The position numbers and the translations under genes are program-made. 64,000 bases of DNA, from positions 186,001 through 250,000 of the forward strand of contig JAYEVG010000036.1 of assembly GCA_036346395.1 (NCBI GenBank), in the 5' to 3' direction. Under the pieces are notes generated by a model. The model was not told where the DNA came from. It did no database searches and worked only from the letters and a program-made list of their open reading frames with translations. Origin of the DNA: Hsuehochloa calcarea. Its lineage: Eukaryota; Streptophyta; Magnoliopsida; Poales; Poaceae. Positions 11,890 to 23,187 of the stretch are shown here, one piece after another (the stretch's first letter is position 1; the number at the start of each line of letters is the position of its first letter).

Positions 11890-13140
11890 CTTTCATACTC
11901 ACAGGAGTAGCTGCAGCTGCAGGACGCGGAGGCGGAGGTGGAGCCAACAGCCCAGCTGGCACAGCAAAGCCCGTATGTTGCCCAAGACCTTGTAGGAACT
12001 CCGTAATGTCCGCCAGCCTCTGCGTCTGGGCCTGCCGCTCGGCCTGCTCAGCCTCCAGCTGGGCCGACATCCTCTGCTGCTCGGCCTCCAGCTCCTGACG
12101 TTGCCTCATTTCTTGTTCCAGCCGGGCCTGCAATATTTCACTCCAATGTTTCAGTAATGCAAAGCTAATTAAGGTGTGTAAAGATCAATGTACGACGAGT
12201 AAAACAGGAATAACCTCGAGTGCGTCGACCCGGTCTTTGCAATGATCCCGTGAAGGCGTATGGCGGGCTCTCGCCGTGCTCGTGCTCGGATCCGGGAGAG
12301 AGATGGAGTAGAGGCCGTGTCGATGAGGCCGCCGCCAAGCCGTAACCGCCCATGCTTCTTGCCTTGTCCCACCCTCATGACGATCTCTCCATCAAAGTCC
12401 CGGTGCTCGGATCATGGTCCGCCCATGGACCGACCTTGCCGCCGACGTACTCACCGATGCGGTGTGGACCTTCGGGTTCGCTTCACGCCGGGCGGGTCCT
12501 CCAGTTGAAGGAGACGTCGGACGTCGCTTGCCCTTGTGGGCCATACACCATGCCCGAAGTCCGAGCAAGGTGGCCACTATGTGACGCCGATCGCGAGAAA
12601 GACAAACAAGATAATTAGAAATCGAGCACTGAGCGTCACAATAGATAAATGAATTCGTGTACCCATGCTTGTTTGTATGCGGAGAGGTCGCGGTCGCTTT
12701 GATGGTGTCTTTGGACCTTGCATCATCAAACGACGGGCCCGGGCATCACTGTGCATCTCGAGATACTCCTCCGTGAACCACTTGTCCACGATCATCGCCC
12801 AGCACTCGGGATACGATTGGCACCACCAGGGAATCATCTACACGTCATCAAGTATTTGACATATAAGAAGATCAAATTAAACGTACTTAATCTCAAAACG
12901 AATCAATATTAATGTTCTTCATCTACCTCAAGGTACTGGTCCCGGGTCAGCGTCATGTTTCTTGCGTCTTTCTTGGTGACCTTCTCTCCAAGCTTCGACC
13001 CGTGGTAGGTTACGATGGCCTGGATGCGCACCTCGTGATGCATGTCGGTGATGAGTTTTTTACAGGCTTTGGTAGCCACCTGGTCCGCCCTGGCCTCAAA
13101 TCCCTCATCGCATCTGAAATAGGTCTGCATACAAACGCGA
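11890..13140 (-). pseudogene. CACTA second protein, Ptta/En/Spm-like (TnpA class)
   Basis: Read from 13140 leftwards it shows CDEGFEARADQVATKACKK, then MTLTRDQYLEV, then WWCQSYPECWAMIVDKWFTEEY at about 12837-12760, then MAHKGK and GKKHGR pieces, then a Gln/Glu-rich coiled coil (LEQEMRQRQELEAEQQRM) and a short Pro-rich tail near 11900. This order is that of the plant transposase family often called Ptta/En/Spm, a DNA-binding accessory protein. The pieces are in different frames. Some breaks may be introns (12577-12600 and 12133-12165 are candidates), but the N-terminal part is missing. Confidence 0.75.
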
Positions 13141-13169
13141 TGTATCCATTCATTATTTCAAGAAAAGTC

Positions 13170-14360
13170 CAATGAACGCGATGTACCCCTTCGTCCCAAG
13201 CACGGACCAATTCATCAAACACGGGCTCCATGAACACACTCATATTACTCCCCGGGTGTCTAGGAATTATCAACGACAAGAATACGTTATGTCGTTGAAA
13301 GGAGACGCCGGGGGGGAGATTGAGGGGGATAACGAACACGGCCAACATGTGTATGGGGCAGCCATCAGTCCATAAGGATTGAACCCATCATTGCCGCCGC
13401 GACACGCATATCATGCGAGCCTCATCTGCTTTCTCACGATGTTTGTCATCAAAGCGGGTCCATGCTTCACCATCGGATGGATGTACCATCTTGTCAGGAT
13501 TGTACCGTTTGCTATTTCTGTGCCATGTCATCTGTTTCGCGGATTCCTCGGTCATGTATAGCCGTTGGATCCTCGGTAGGAACGGAAGGTACCGTGAGGA
13601 TTTTCACAGGATCGTAGTCGCCTCTTCCGCCATCACGAGTCTACCTCCAGGTACGGAGGATTTACACTTTGGACAGTACTTTGCATCCTTGTGTTCTTTC
13701 CTAAATAGGACGCACCCCTTCGAACAAGCATGTATCTGCTCATACGGCATCTTAAGTGCACGAAGGAGTTTCTGTGACTCGTACATGCTCTTTGGCAGAA
13801 TGTGGCCCTCCGAAAGCATGGTGCCAATCACGGCCAACATCTTATCGAAGCCTTCTCGACTCAGTTTAACTCGGACTTCAACCCCATTAAGCGTCCAATG
13901 GCATCCAGTTGAGACACCGTTGACCGATCGTGAAGGGGTTTCTGTGCCGAGTCCATCATGTCGTAGAACGCCTGTGCGGCTGCCTCCATCTCCTCCTTCT
14001 CACGTCCCTCATCGAAATGTCCTTGGTGAAAGTCATCTAACATGTCTGCTACCCCGGCATCAGCATCATAAGCCTCGACGCGTGGTCTCACCACCTCCTC
14101 TCTCATACGATGGGCTTCACCATGGTGGACCCACGGTGTAGTCCGCGTAAATCCATTCTTCAAAAGATGTTTACCCATGTCCACCTTGTTTACCCTTCTC
14201 CTGTTTCCACATTTCTTTGCGTAGGACACAAAACTAGACAATGTCCTTTAGCAGCCTTGCCAAATGCACGGTTCAAGAAAGCATCGGTCTTGTTCATCCA
14301 TTCCGTGGTGTAATCACTCTGACTTCTCCGGCCCGTGTACATCCAATGACGGTCATCCAT
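13170..14360 (-). pseudogene. CACTA TNP2-like transposase, truncated
   Basis: The ATG at 14360 begins MDDRHWMYTGRRS, the start of the transposase-associated domain. VNKVDMGKHLLKNGFT follows. Then an acidic linker leads to the TNP2 domain: LPKSMYESQKLLRALKMPY, IHACSKGCVLFRKEH and CPKCKSS (a Cys-rich finger, 13840-13610), then HPSDGEAWTRFDD, GFNPYGLM, FVIPLNLPPGV and FMEPVFDELVRAW near 13200. Everything C-terminal to that is absent, and the Ptta-like pseudogene starts almost at once, which indicates an internal deletion joining the two genes. The element therefore lacks a full transposase. Confidence 0.8.
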
Positions 14361-16519
14361 CCTCTAACATATCAGGGAGTAATATAAGAATCAAATGCAT
14401 CTACACGATCTTTCTCCTATCTAATAGGTGAAGATAGGTCCTAATCATTTCGAGGATGCGTAGATGAGGTTAGTTTCATGTTTCTACTCCTATCCAGAGA
14501 CAATTTGAAACATTTTCTCACTGTTCTCCAAATACACATCCTGGCAGGGAGATTGTGTATCCGGAGAACAACAGGGAGATGCTACCGAAACTCTATCACG
14601 GATCGGAGTAGACCACGGAAACTAACCCCATCTACGCATCCTCGGCCGTCTAAAAACGTGGACAATTAAACAGATACGGTTATAGATATGCAAAGATCTG
14701 CATATTTCCAACCGTATCTCTTTCGAACGGGAGACGCCTAACTAGGTTACGCCTAACCAGAGAATAAACTGGGCCGACCAATCAGAGGATTACTTGCATT
14801 GTATGGAAGAATGGGAAGTTTCAAGTAGCAGATAGCAAATACCTCGCAACACGTAGCTGTTTAGGAAACAAGTGTGCAAAACCTTCTCCCCTTAAAAACT
14901 GAGATCAAGAAAGGCTTGCTGTTTAGTGTAACCCACCTGCCTCCAAAATGCAATGTGGGAAGTCAACATAAATTAAATAGTCTAGCACTCTAAAATCTAA
15001 ACAGAGAAGCAGATCGGAAAGGGTATAAGCAGAACAATATATTACATGCATTCCTTAGTTCGGCTTTTATATGGTAAACTTGGCCTTGGGTACATTGTAC
15101 AATATGAGTATTACCTACTATTATAGCAATGTAACTTTGTTTTCGGACTTTCAGTCACCATGATAATATTACAAAGTAAACTTCAAACTAAAGGTTGTTA
15201 ATTTCATACTTCACTAAAGAGAACAAAAACAATTAGATAATGTTACAGCACTAAGATGTGTTCTCATCCATAGTAGACCCTTTGTAGAAACCACTGTCAT
15301 CTCACTAAGCCAACCAAAAACAAAATAGCAATTGAAGGAAAAAAAATCATGGCAATGTATATGCCAACACGTTCCCAAGGTAATAACTAAAAGGATATAT
15401 GATGATAAATAAAATGCTCTGCCATCACAACAGTCCATATTTTCACATTTCACATGAGTGCATCCTGGATAAAATGATAAATGATCTGACGTTGAAGATC
15501 ATAAAATCATTTACAATAGTATTATCAATTTAATGTAACAGATGGTATTTAGGTAGTTACCACACCTATTGACTATTGTCGATTTTAGCTTCCCAGAATC
15601 ACTACTTTCGTACATGCCTTTCGCAGTATATGGACAAGACTTAACAAAAATTAGCACCATTTACTGATATCACATAATTACTGGATTGTATGTAGCATAC
15701 TAGACTATGTTGCATGACATGTGAGCTTCTGTCAAGATAACAAGTTCCATGGGGAAGCAACATCATTACAAGGCTAAAAAATGGGCCAATTATTCAGTTA
15801 TCACATTGATAAGGACACCAATTAGTGTAGCCACAAGGTTTGGCTTTCTCTGGATTCTGGAATCTACTGTGAGGGGACAGTGTACATGAGGAATGAAGTG
15901 ATTATCCTCTGAACAAGGACTAATTGAATTTAGGAAATCAAGGCAAACTCAAACAATATAAATTGTGCCTAAATAAACTTCTTCCACAAAATCATGATAA
16001 TTAAGAAGCTGACTGTTCAGCCCTCAATGGTCCAATGTAAACGGAAGGTTTATCAGTGCACTGGAAAAATGTTTGATGGCAACAAATGGTAAGCATCAGA
16101 GCATGGAAGAGAAGATTATGCTTGACAAGATATTTTGTATGAGTGTTAACTGTGACAAGATATTTTGTATGAGTGTTAACTAACCATATACATTAATGAG
16201 CTGAGATGACAAATATATAGAAATATGATACTGGAAATTCCACTACCACAGGAATATAAAGATGATACCGTCCACAACAAAGTACCTCAAGAGCGTATGG
16301 TTCTGGCTATGCTTCTCATATGTGTGCAGACATGTGGAATAAGGTTCTCACGAACATCTGTCAGTGTTCTAGAGCGGGCGGCGCCGAGCGGGCGGCGGCA
16401 GCGGCGGCGGCGGAGATGCTGGCGCTGGCGCGGGCGCGGCGGCGCTGGCGGCGGGCTGGCTGGCTGTGCGCCGTGTGTGTGGTAGGGGCGGGCCACTGGG
16501 GCCGCGGGTTAAAAACCCT
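14361..16519. other. CACTA internal non-coding region
   Basis: Two kilobases of AT-rich sequence without supported exons, upstream of the TNP2 start and therefore likely promoter, leader or intron. A GC-rich patch at 16375-16510 gives long open frames on both strands by composition. A direct repeat of ATATTTTGTATGAGTGTTAACT occurs at about 16130-16182. Confidence 0.45.
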
Positions 16520-16760
16520 CTTGCCGAGTGCCCCGATCCGCACTCTAAGAAGACGACTTTGCCGAGTGCCCCGGATCTGGCACTCGGCAAAGTGTGACAA
16601 ACGTGACTATGCACAGGTTTTTTTTAAAAAAAATTAAAATTATTTGCCGAGTGTCTTTTTCTGACACTCGGCAAAGATTCTCCTTTGCCGAGTGTCTTTT
16701 TATGACACTCGGCAAAGTTGCTCCTTTGCCGAGTGTCGTTTTCTGACACTCGGCAAACCA
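16520..16760. repeat. CACTA right subterminal repeats, inner block
   Basis: Nine or so TTTGCCGAGTG/CACTCGGCAAA copies, including three consecutive hairpin-like pairs enclosing TCTTTTTCTGA-type spacers. A 930-base segment separates this block from the outer right block. Confidence 0.85.
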
Positions 16761-17009
16761 TATATTTTTTTTTCACTTTTGTCCTCCAAACTTTTTCTGC
16801 AGTCCCCATACAATACATGGTACTCCATGTTCCAATGTGGCACATTTCTCGGACTTGTTCTATATTTCTTTAATATTTTTCAATTAATTGAATTTTCTTG
16901 GATAATTCAAATTATAACTGCTAGTCATTCGAATAATGAAAAAAAATAAATGGAAAAATGATATTCATGTTATTTAGTATAATGTGAGGCCGTAACCAGG
17001 AACAGACCA

Positions 17010-17450
17010 GCAATTTCGAACATCTTGTTCATGAAACATGACCACGAACTTGCGGTCGAGTTATTTTTAAATTGTATAAAAAGCAAACGAAGTCCGAAAA
17101 TCATGAAACTTGGGAAGATGTCATGATATCATATGTGGAGGCTGTGATAAAAATTTGAGAAGGTTTCGCGCAAGTTGTCACGTACGATGCTTGCAAACCT
17201 TAGAAAAACAGAAGAATACGTGAAAATTTCTTCGGAGATTCTTCTGGTTTGTGAGCATCGTACATGACAGCGTACTCGAAACTTTTTCAAATTTTTTCCA
17301 CGGTATACGCATACGATACGGCGACAACTCGACAAGTTTCATGATTTTCGGAATTCGTTCGCATTTTATACAATTAAAAAACCACTCCCACGCAAGTTGG
17401 CGGCGTTGCCCCGTGAGCACGTTGATCGAAATTTCGAGACAGTTCCTGGA
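17010..17450. repeat. Large imperfect inverted repeat inside CACTA right end
   Basis: The left arm (about 17010-17200) and the right arm (about 17248-17445, reverse complement) share blocks such as AATTGTATAAAA, TCCGAAAATCATGAAACTTG and TACGATGCT, separated by about 45 bases of loop. Each arm is near 190 bases. An RNA copy would fold into a long imperfect hairpin. Confidence 0.8.
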
Positions 17451-17689
17451 TTTAGCCTAAATTTACACTAAGAAACAAGGATAACATTTTTTGAACGAAT
17501 GTAATCCATTATTCGATGCACCTGCAGTTCAAACTTACATTTTTTGGAAAAATTCAACAAAACAAAATAAACTATAGAAATATGCCAAAAGGCAATGAAA
17601 ATATCCCAAATTTAAACATGTTGTTTGTGGTGGTGTACTAAAGCTTCAAAAAAATATTGGTGGTAAAAAACCAAAAAAAAAAATTAGTT

Positions 17690-18071
17690 TGCCGAGTGCC
17701 TAAGGTTGGCACTCGGCAAACTATTAACTTTGCCGAGTGCCGGACATCGGGCACTCGGCAAAGACAAACTTCGCCGAGTGCCGGCCATCGGGCACTCGGC
17801 AAAGTTTTAACTTTGCCGAGTGCCAAACGGTTGCACTCGGCAAAGACGATGCCGCTGGATGCCGTTAGTCCCCCCCTACAATCTTTGCCGAGTGCCTACC
17901 TTTGCCGAGTGGAGGTGTTTGCCGAGTGCCAGGCACTCGGCAAAGGCCTCTTTGCCGAGTGTCATATTTTGCCGAGTGCGGCGCTCGGCAAAGCAGGTCT
18001 TTGCCGAGTGCCCGAAGTTTGGCACTCGGCAAAGATTTTTGCACTCGGCAAAGTTATTGTTTCCCGTAGTG
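17690..18071. repeat. CACTA right subterminal repeats, outer block and terminal repeat
   Basis: About 18 further TTTGCCGAGTG/CACTCGGCAAA copies end in the terminal sequence TTTCCCGTAGTG at 18060-18071. Confidence 0.9.
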
Positions 18072-18229
18072 ATTTTGAATCATGTGATGGAAATATGAGT
18101 TATTAAAACTTTCAAGAATAATTATAGTGACTAAGAACCAAAATTATATATATAATTTATTGTAATTTATATATAATAGGGTTATTAATAAACTTTCAAA
18201 ATGAGATATATTTTTACAGAGGAAATAGT

Positions 18230-19135
18230 TAACACAGCATCGGCACCGCCTCGCACACGCTCTCCGTCAAACCACTCCAGGCAGCTAACGGTCCTGGCTC
18301 AGGAGGCTGCTCTCGGCGGAGGGGGGGAACTTGTGGAGCGGGCCGATGTCGAACAACAAGACGGCGAGGTCACGCTGGAGCTTCTCCGGCTCGGGCGCCG
18401 AGCGCGTCGAACGTATTGAGTATGAGACATGACGAGGCCTTCACGCCGCCATGCACGGGGCGGGCCAACACCGTGACGTCAGTCGTGCGGCCGCGCCGAT
18501 GTGCATCAGTCGCGCACCGCTACGGCGGCTTCTCGATCACCGGCGCGTCAGGCCGGGCTCTGACTCAAACCAAGAAACGTTACGCGTTTTGAATTGATCC
18601 AAGAAACATGAGAAATATATACAGGATCAACACATGCCTTGCACCGGAGGTAGCCTTTTCGCAGAGAAAGCGTGGTAGGCGATTTAATCCGGCGAAGCAA
18701 GCGGCGCCGCCGGCGCGCAAAGACGAGGGTGGGCACGGCGAGCCGTGTGGCCACCTCGACCATTGACAGCAGTGGGCGCCGGCGATGAGGCACGAACGGT
18801 GTCCCTGGACTACTCGTCGATCGAGGACGGCGGCCAGCGGTCCCGAACGGGCTCGACGCGGCGTTGAGGGCGAAGATGTGGGTGACGATGTCCTCGATGG
18901 CAACGGGACCGGCCGGACATGCCGTCGGGACGGGACGGCGGTAGTCGGGTGACGCGCGGGTCCGGGCGTTGAAGTGGCGGCCTTGGGCGTGGAGGACGAC
19001 GGCGGCGAGCCGGAACATGGGGTTGATGTGGCCCTGGTACGAGAGCGGGAACAGTAGCACGTGGCGCTGACGTCCGGCGTGGCCGGCAGCTGCGGTGCTC
19101 TCCACCGCTATGGTTGGCACCGGTGGCGGCGTCAT
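18230..19135 (-). pseudogene. UDP-glycosyltransferase N-terminal half, frameshifted
   Basis: From the ATG at 19135 the frame reads a short N-terminus, then RHVLLFPLSYQGHINPMFRLA, the hallmark N-terminal motif of plant family 1 glycosyltransferases. PVAIEDIVTHIFALNAAS and LLSMVEVATRLAVPTLVF follow in shifted frames, then VIEKPP, ILNTFDAL, LQRDLAVLLFDIGPLHKF and SCLEWFD near 18260. At least three frame changes and an in-frame stop are needed to follow the family order. The C-terminal UDP-sugar-binding half with the PSPG box is absent. The product would not be an enzyme. It lies just right of the CACTA element. Confidence 0.8.
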
Positions 19136-20523
19136 GGTTTCGCAGAGTGCAGAGCTTGGGTTCTGTGTGAAGTACTAATCAAGTAGGGATTGTAGGATTC
19201 TTCTCTCGCCTCTGTAGTCTAAACTCAAACAGACCATGCATGCTATACCTATACCTACTGCTTTTCTTTCTGTTAATTCATGCGGTTAACAAACTCCGTC
19301 TTCTTTAAGCACTACAAAATATTACCAAATAATTTAGTAAAATTATGTAAAATTTTAACTTGAAATAAATATAAATTTATTTTAATTTTTCTGCCAAAAA
19401 AAAAAAAGCTCTTGCCGCCATTTGGTTTGGAGACAACCACGTGTCGCCAACAAATGGCGACGCGACACCTTGTCGATAATCCAATTGGCGATATGGGCAC
19501 ACTACTATTTCAAACGGCGACAAAAGCTTATTTTCGTAATTTTATTAAACGCCCATTTATTTATGTAATTGAATTAAAATAATGTATTGTTTATAAAAAA
19601 CAGAAAAAAACCTAACAGTTTTAATGGGCATTCAGTCACATTAGACTTGGGTGTCTATACACTACCAGTTCAGAGATTAGGGGAACCAACACAATAGATC
19701 AAGAAAACATACAAAATTTCCCCCAATTTGCCAAGAACTAGTGTGTACATGTACATCTATTTCTTGTGACAAAACCAAGGGTGGTAGAAAAAAATCGTTT
19801 ATTCTTCCCTTTTCAGTTTTTTTTTTTACCAAGAGATTACTTCTGGAGCAATAATTTCGTGCAGCAAGAACAAGTAATTAATTACTTCTGGATGGTACTA
19901 ATAATCACTCGGCAGGCAGGCAGGAGTCCATTCATGCTAGCAAGGGAATTCTGAAGCTGTAGCTGTCGATCGATGGCGTTGCTTACTAGTGCATTAGTTG
20001 AAGTTATCCTGCCCTTTTGCCACCAACCACAGGCAACAACTTCCATTTATTTCTTTCGCACCTTGCAATTCTTATGCTGTGCATGTTAATTCATACCCGA
20101 TGCATAATGCAGTCGGATGTCAAAGTCCACGCCACCACGGCAGGCCGCAGCGCAGCTGGGATCAGGGGTTTCAATTTATTGAATTTCGGTCAACACGCGC
20201 GCGCGGTACGGGTGTTGAGAAAAATCCATACTGACCAAAAACTGGAGTTCAAACTCAAATCATATATAGTGCAAGTTTCATCTGTATATATATATACACA
20301 CACACACACACATCGGAAGAGTCACTTTTCGGAATTATGTAATCACTAAATGCTAAATATTCTAACATATATATGCTAGCTATAGTTATACACTAGATAT
20401 TGAGATTCATGCATCAATATGGACACCCAATTATATGCCCATTATATTCTTGGATCCTTCATCCTTGCACGTACGGTCTCCATCCTCCTCCGGCTCTGCG
20501 CGCGGTGCGCATGGCTGCTGGCC
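19136..20523. other. Intergenic region with NAC 3' flank
   Basis: The first few hundred bases would be the promoter of the UGT relic. No gene is seen. From about 20385 to 20523 it matches the flank of the NAC duplicate at 10230-10405, so it is the 3' UTR/flank of the NAC gene (minus strand). Confidence 0.5.
20284..20322. repeat. (TA)n(CA)n microsatellite
   Basis: A run of TA dinucleotides passes directly into a run of CA dinucleotides. Confidence 0.95.
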
Positions 20524-20569
20524 CTAGAGCAGTTCCCGCAGGTTTCTCCCGAAGTATTCCCATATCGTG

Positions 20570-21016
20570 TGTTGGATTTAATCTTGTTTCAAGTATGGTT
20601 TTAGTTTCCATTTTTAGAATCCTAATCCGCGTCGTAGTCATCTGGAGGTTTGCCGTGCATGTGTGCATAAGGTTAAACCGTTTATATGTCTTATTCGGAG
20701 TTGCATGTGTATAAAAGAAGGCTAGTGCTATGTAACGATCAGAAGTTAAGAAGAGAAGAGTAAGAAGAAATACAAAACAGGAAAAAAAAGGGGAGGAGCT
20801 GCTCCCGAGAAGAAATCAATTGTTCTCTGCGTGTTTTGTTTTTTTGTTTTAGCTTCTCTCTCTCCCGTAGCAAGGAAGATCAGCAGGGGCAACTTTTGCC
20901 AAGCCCAAAGCATCACGTGGAAGACCTGAAGCATTGCTATCGTGCATAGGAGCCAGGAGCGCTACTTGGAGGGAGAAGACCGGTCAACAGTACAAGATCA
21001 GATTTTTTTTCCAACA
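20570..21016 (+). repeat. 5' LTR, 447 bp
   Basis: It begins TGTTGGATTTAATC and ends CCAACA. Compared with the 3' LTR I see one substitution (T at about 20722 against C) and two homopolymer length changes (an A run and a T run). A TATA-like GTATAAAAGAAGG near 20709-20721 is the likely promoter, giving a long R-U5. Confidence 0.95.
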
Positions 21017-21018
21017 AT

Positions 21019-21030
21019 TGGTATCAGAGC
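21019..21030 (+). other. Primer-binding site (initiator tRNA-Met type)
   Basis: TGGTATCAGAGC, two bases after the 5' LTR, is the standard plant copia primer site complementary to the 3' end of initiator methionine tRNA. Confidence 0.93.
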
Positions 21031-21032
21031 CA

Positions 21033-23139
21033 ATGTCGATCGTTCCTCAGGGCGAGGCGGCGCGGGAGAGCAGCGGTGGGCTGTTCCAGTACCCGCAGCT
21101 GACGGCGACAAACTACATGTGCTGGGTGATTCGGGTGCAAGCGATGATGGAGGATCAAGGTGTCTGGGAAGCAATCGAGCCGGCGGTCGGAGCGGCCGTC
21201 GACGCGAAAAAGGACAAGAAGGCGAGGTCGCATCTTTTCCAAGCGCTCCCGGAGGACCTCCTGATGCAGGTAGCAAGGAAGAAAACAGCGAAGGAGGTTT
21301 GGGACTGTCTCAAGACAAGGTTCATTGGCGCGGATCGCGTCAAGAATGCGCGGTTGCAGACGTTGAAGAATGACTTCGACATCATGCGCATGAAGGAGGG
21401 AGAAACCCTGGACCAGTACGCCGGAAGACTCAATGGCATGTCCATCAGGTACGCCAACTTAGGGGCGACGCTCGACGATGCCGCATTGGTGAAGAAGTTA
21501 TTCGACACCGTGCCGGATCGATTTCTGAGTGTGATCGCCGGATCGGCGCTTCTACGATTTCGACACCATGCCATTCGAGGAAGCCGTGGGACGAATGAAG
21601 ACTTATGAAGAGCGTACACGCCCGCGCACGTCTGGCGGCAACAACAACAACAATGGCGACAGCCAACTCCTGCTTACTCAGGCCGAGTGGCAGGCGCGGC
21701 AGAAGAAGGATGATGGCGATTCCTCGTCAAGCAACAAGGGAAAATCACACGCTCTTGAAGATAGCAGCAACCGCAGTCGGGGTGGACGTGGACGTAGGTA
21801 TGAGCAAGACGACAGAGGAGAACGTGAAGATTGGGCTAGGCAAGACAATGGTGACAGATCCCGTGACAAATCACATATCAAGTGTTTTAAATGTGATAAA
21901 TACGGTCACTACGCGTCGGAATGCCGCAGCCACATAAAGTGCTTCAACTGCGACAAATATGGGCACTATGCTTCGGATTGCCAAAACAAGAAGAAGAACG
22001 AGGAGGCAAACCTCACCCGAGCTATTGAAGACTACGAGCCGGCCTTGCTTCTCTCCTTATGTGTCAACCAGGCGCCAGTCATGGTGATGTTGAACGAGGA
22101 GAACGTAGTTCCTGAACTACGCACTGAGGGAGGAAACCATGATCATACTGATGAGTGGTACTTAGACAATGGAGCAAGTAATCACATGACGGGAGATCGC
22201 TCCATGTTCCATGAGCTTGATGAGAAGGTTTCAGGCAAAGTCAAATTTGGCGACGGCTCCACGGTGCAAATAAGAGGCAAAGGATCAATGCTATTGCAAT
22301 GCAAGAACGGTGATCAGAGGATGCTGACTGAAATATATTATATACCAAGTCTGTGTAACAACATACTCAGTCTCGGGCAGTTAGCGGAACGGGGGTGCAG
22401 GGTGGTGCTGCAGGATGAGTTCTTGCGTGTCTATAACAAGAACAAAGATCTGTTGATGAAGGTGAAGAGATCCCCGAACCGGTTATATAAAATTTCCCTG
22501 AAAGCTTGTAAACCGGTTTCTGCGAAGGACAGTGTGAAGGAGCCAGAGTGGAACTGGGGAGTAGAGCAAGGACAGGAGGTTTCAGGCGTTGTTGATCTCA
22601 CCGGCCAAGGACATGGCGGGACCCAGGGACGGCACGCAGTTGGCGCAGAAGGCGCAGCAGGCGGAGCCTCAGGGGGTGCAGACGGCACGCAGGAAGGCGC
22701 GCAGGGCACTCAAGGGGACGACGAGTCCCACGCGCATGCAGTTGCTACTGGGGGAACCAGCGGCTCGGGTCAAGCCCATGGACCCCATTGGCATGCAGAC
22801 ACAGCAGGAGGGAGAGGCGGTGTAGCCTCAGCTAAGATGAACGCGAGGAAGTGGGCAGATTTGGTCCAAGAGAGAGGAGCGAGAAGCTCAGGTAATGGCG
22901 AAGCCCTGGTGGCCGTGGGAGCAGGTGCTCCAGCTGAGGCAGTCGTGGGAGCAGGTGCTCCAGCCCAGGCAGGTGTGCAAAGAAGGACGAGTTCAGTCCA
23001 GGTGCGAGACGCGGCAAGCGTTAGTTTTTGCATGGCTCAGGATGCCGCAAGCACAGGCGGTAGGGAGGTATCGGCTCAGAAAGGAATGGCGCACGAGAGT
23101 GCAGGTACAAGAGGAAGACTTGGAAGTTCAAATACGTAA
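21033..23139 (+). pseudogene. Copia gag-protease with low-complexity replacement of pol
   Basis: Gag begins at the ATG at 21033 (MSIVPQGEAARES) with FQYPQLTATNYMCWVIRVQAMM, KEVWDCLKTRFIG and GETLDQYAGRLNGM. A frameshift near 21545 moves into the frame that continues FDTMPFEEAVGRMKTYEERT. Two CX2CX4HX4C knuckles lie at 21883-21924 and 21940-21981. The protease region reads WYLDNGASNHMTG near 22157, with Asn in place of the usual Ser or Thr after the catalytic Asp. The pre-integrase start (NILSLGQLAERGC, RLYKISLKA) stops near 22530. From there to 23139 the frame is Gly/Ala/Gln-rich and has no integrase or RT motif, so pol has been deleted. Confidence 0.85.
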
Positions 23140-23169
23140 GAAGATCGGGGTGATCAAAACATGAAGAAA

Positions 23170-23187
23170 CAAGATTAAGGGGGTGAT
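23170..23187 (+). other. Polypurine tract before 3' LTR
   Basis: CAAGATTAAGGGGGTGAT directly precedes the TGTTGG of the 3' LTR and would prime plus-strand synthesis. Confidence 0.8.

Larger units (their letters stand above)
10844..18071 (-). mobile_element. CACTA (En/Spm-type) DNA transposon, complete ends
   Basis: The left end reads CACTACTGGATTCCGGC and the right end, read inward on the other strand, CACTACGGGAAACAATAAC. These are imperfect terminal inverted repeats starting with the diagnostic CACTA. The trinucleotide ATT flanks both ends (10841-10843 and 18072-18074), the 3 bp target duplication of the superfamily. Both subterminal regions are filled with direct and inverted copies of TTTGCCGAGTG. 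Coding remains on the minus strand are TNP2-like and Ptta/En/Spm-like, both truncated, so the element could move only with help from elsewhere. Confidence 0.93.

Noticed and set aside
16375..16510. GC-rich exon in the CACTA element
   Set aside because: Trinucleotide-like composition opens frames on both strands, with no recognisable domain.
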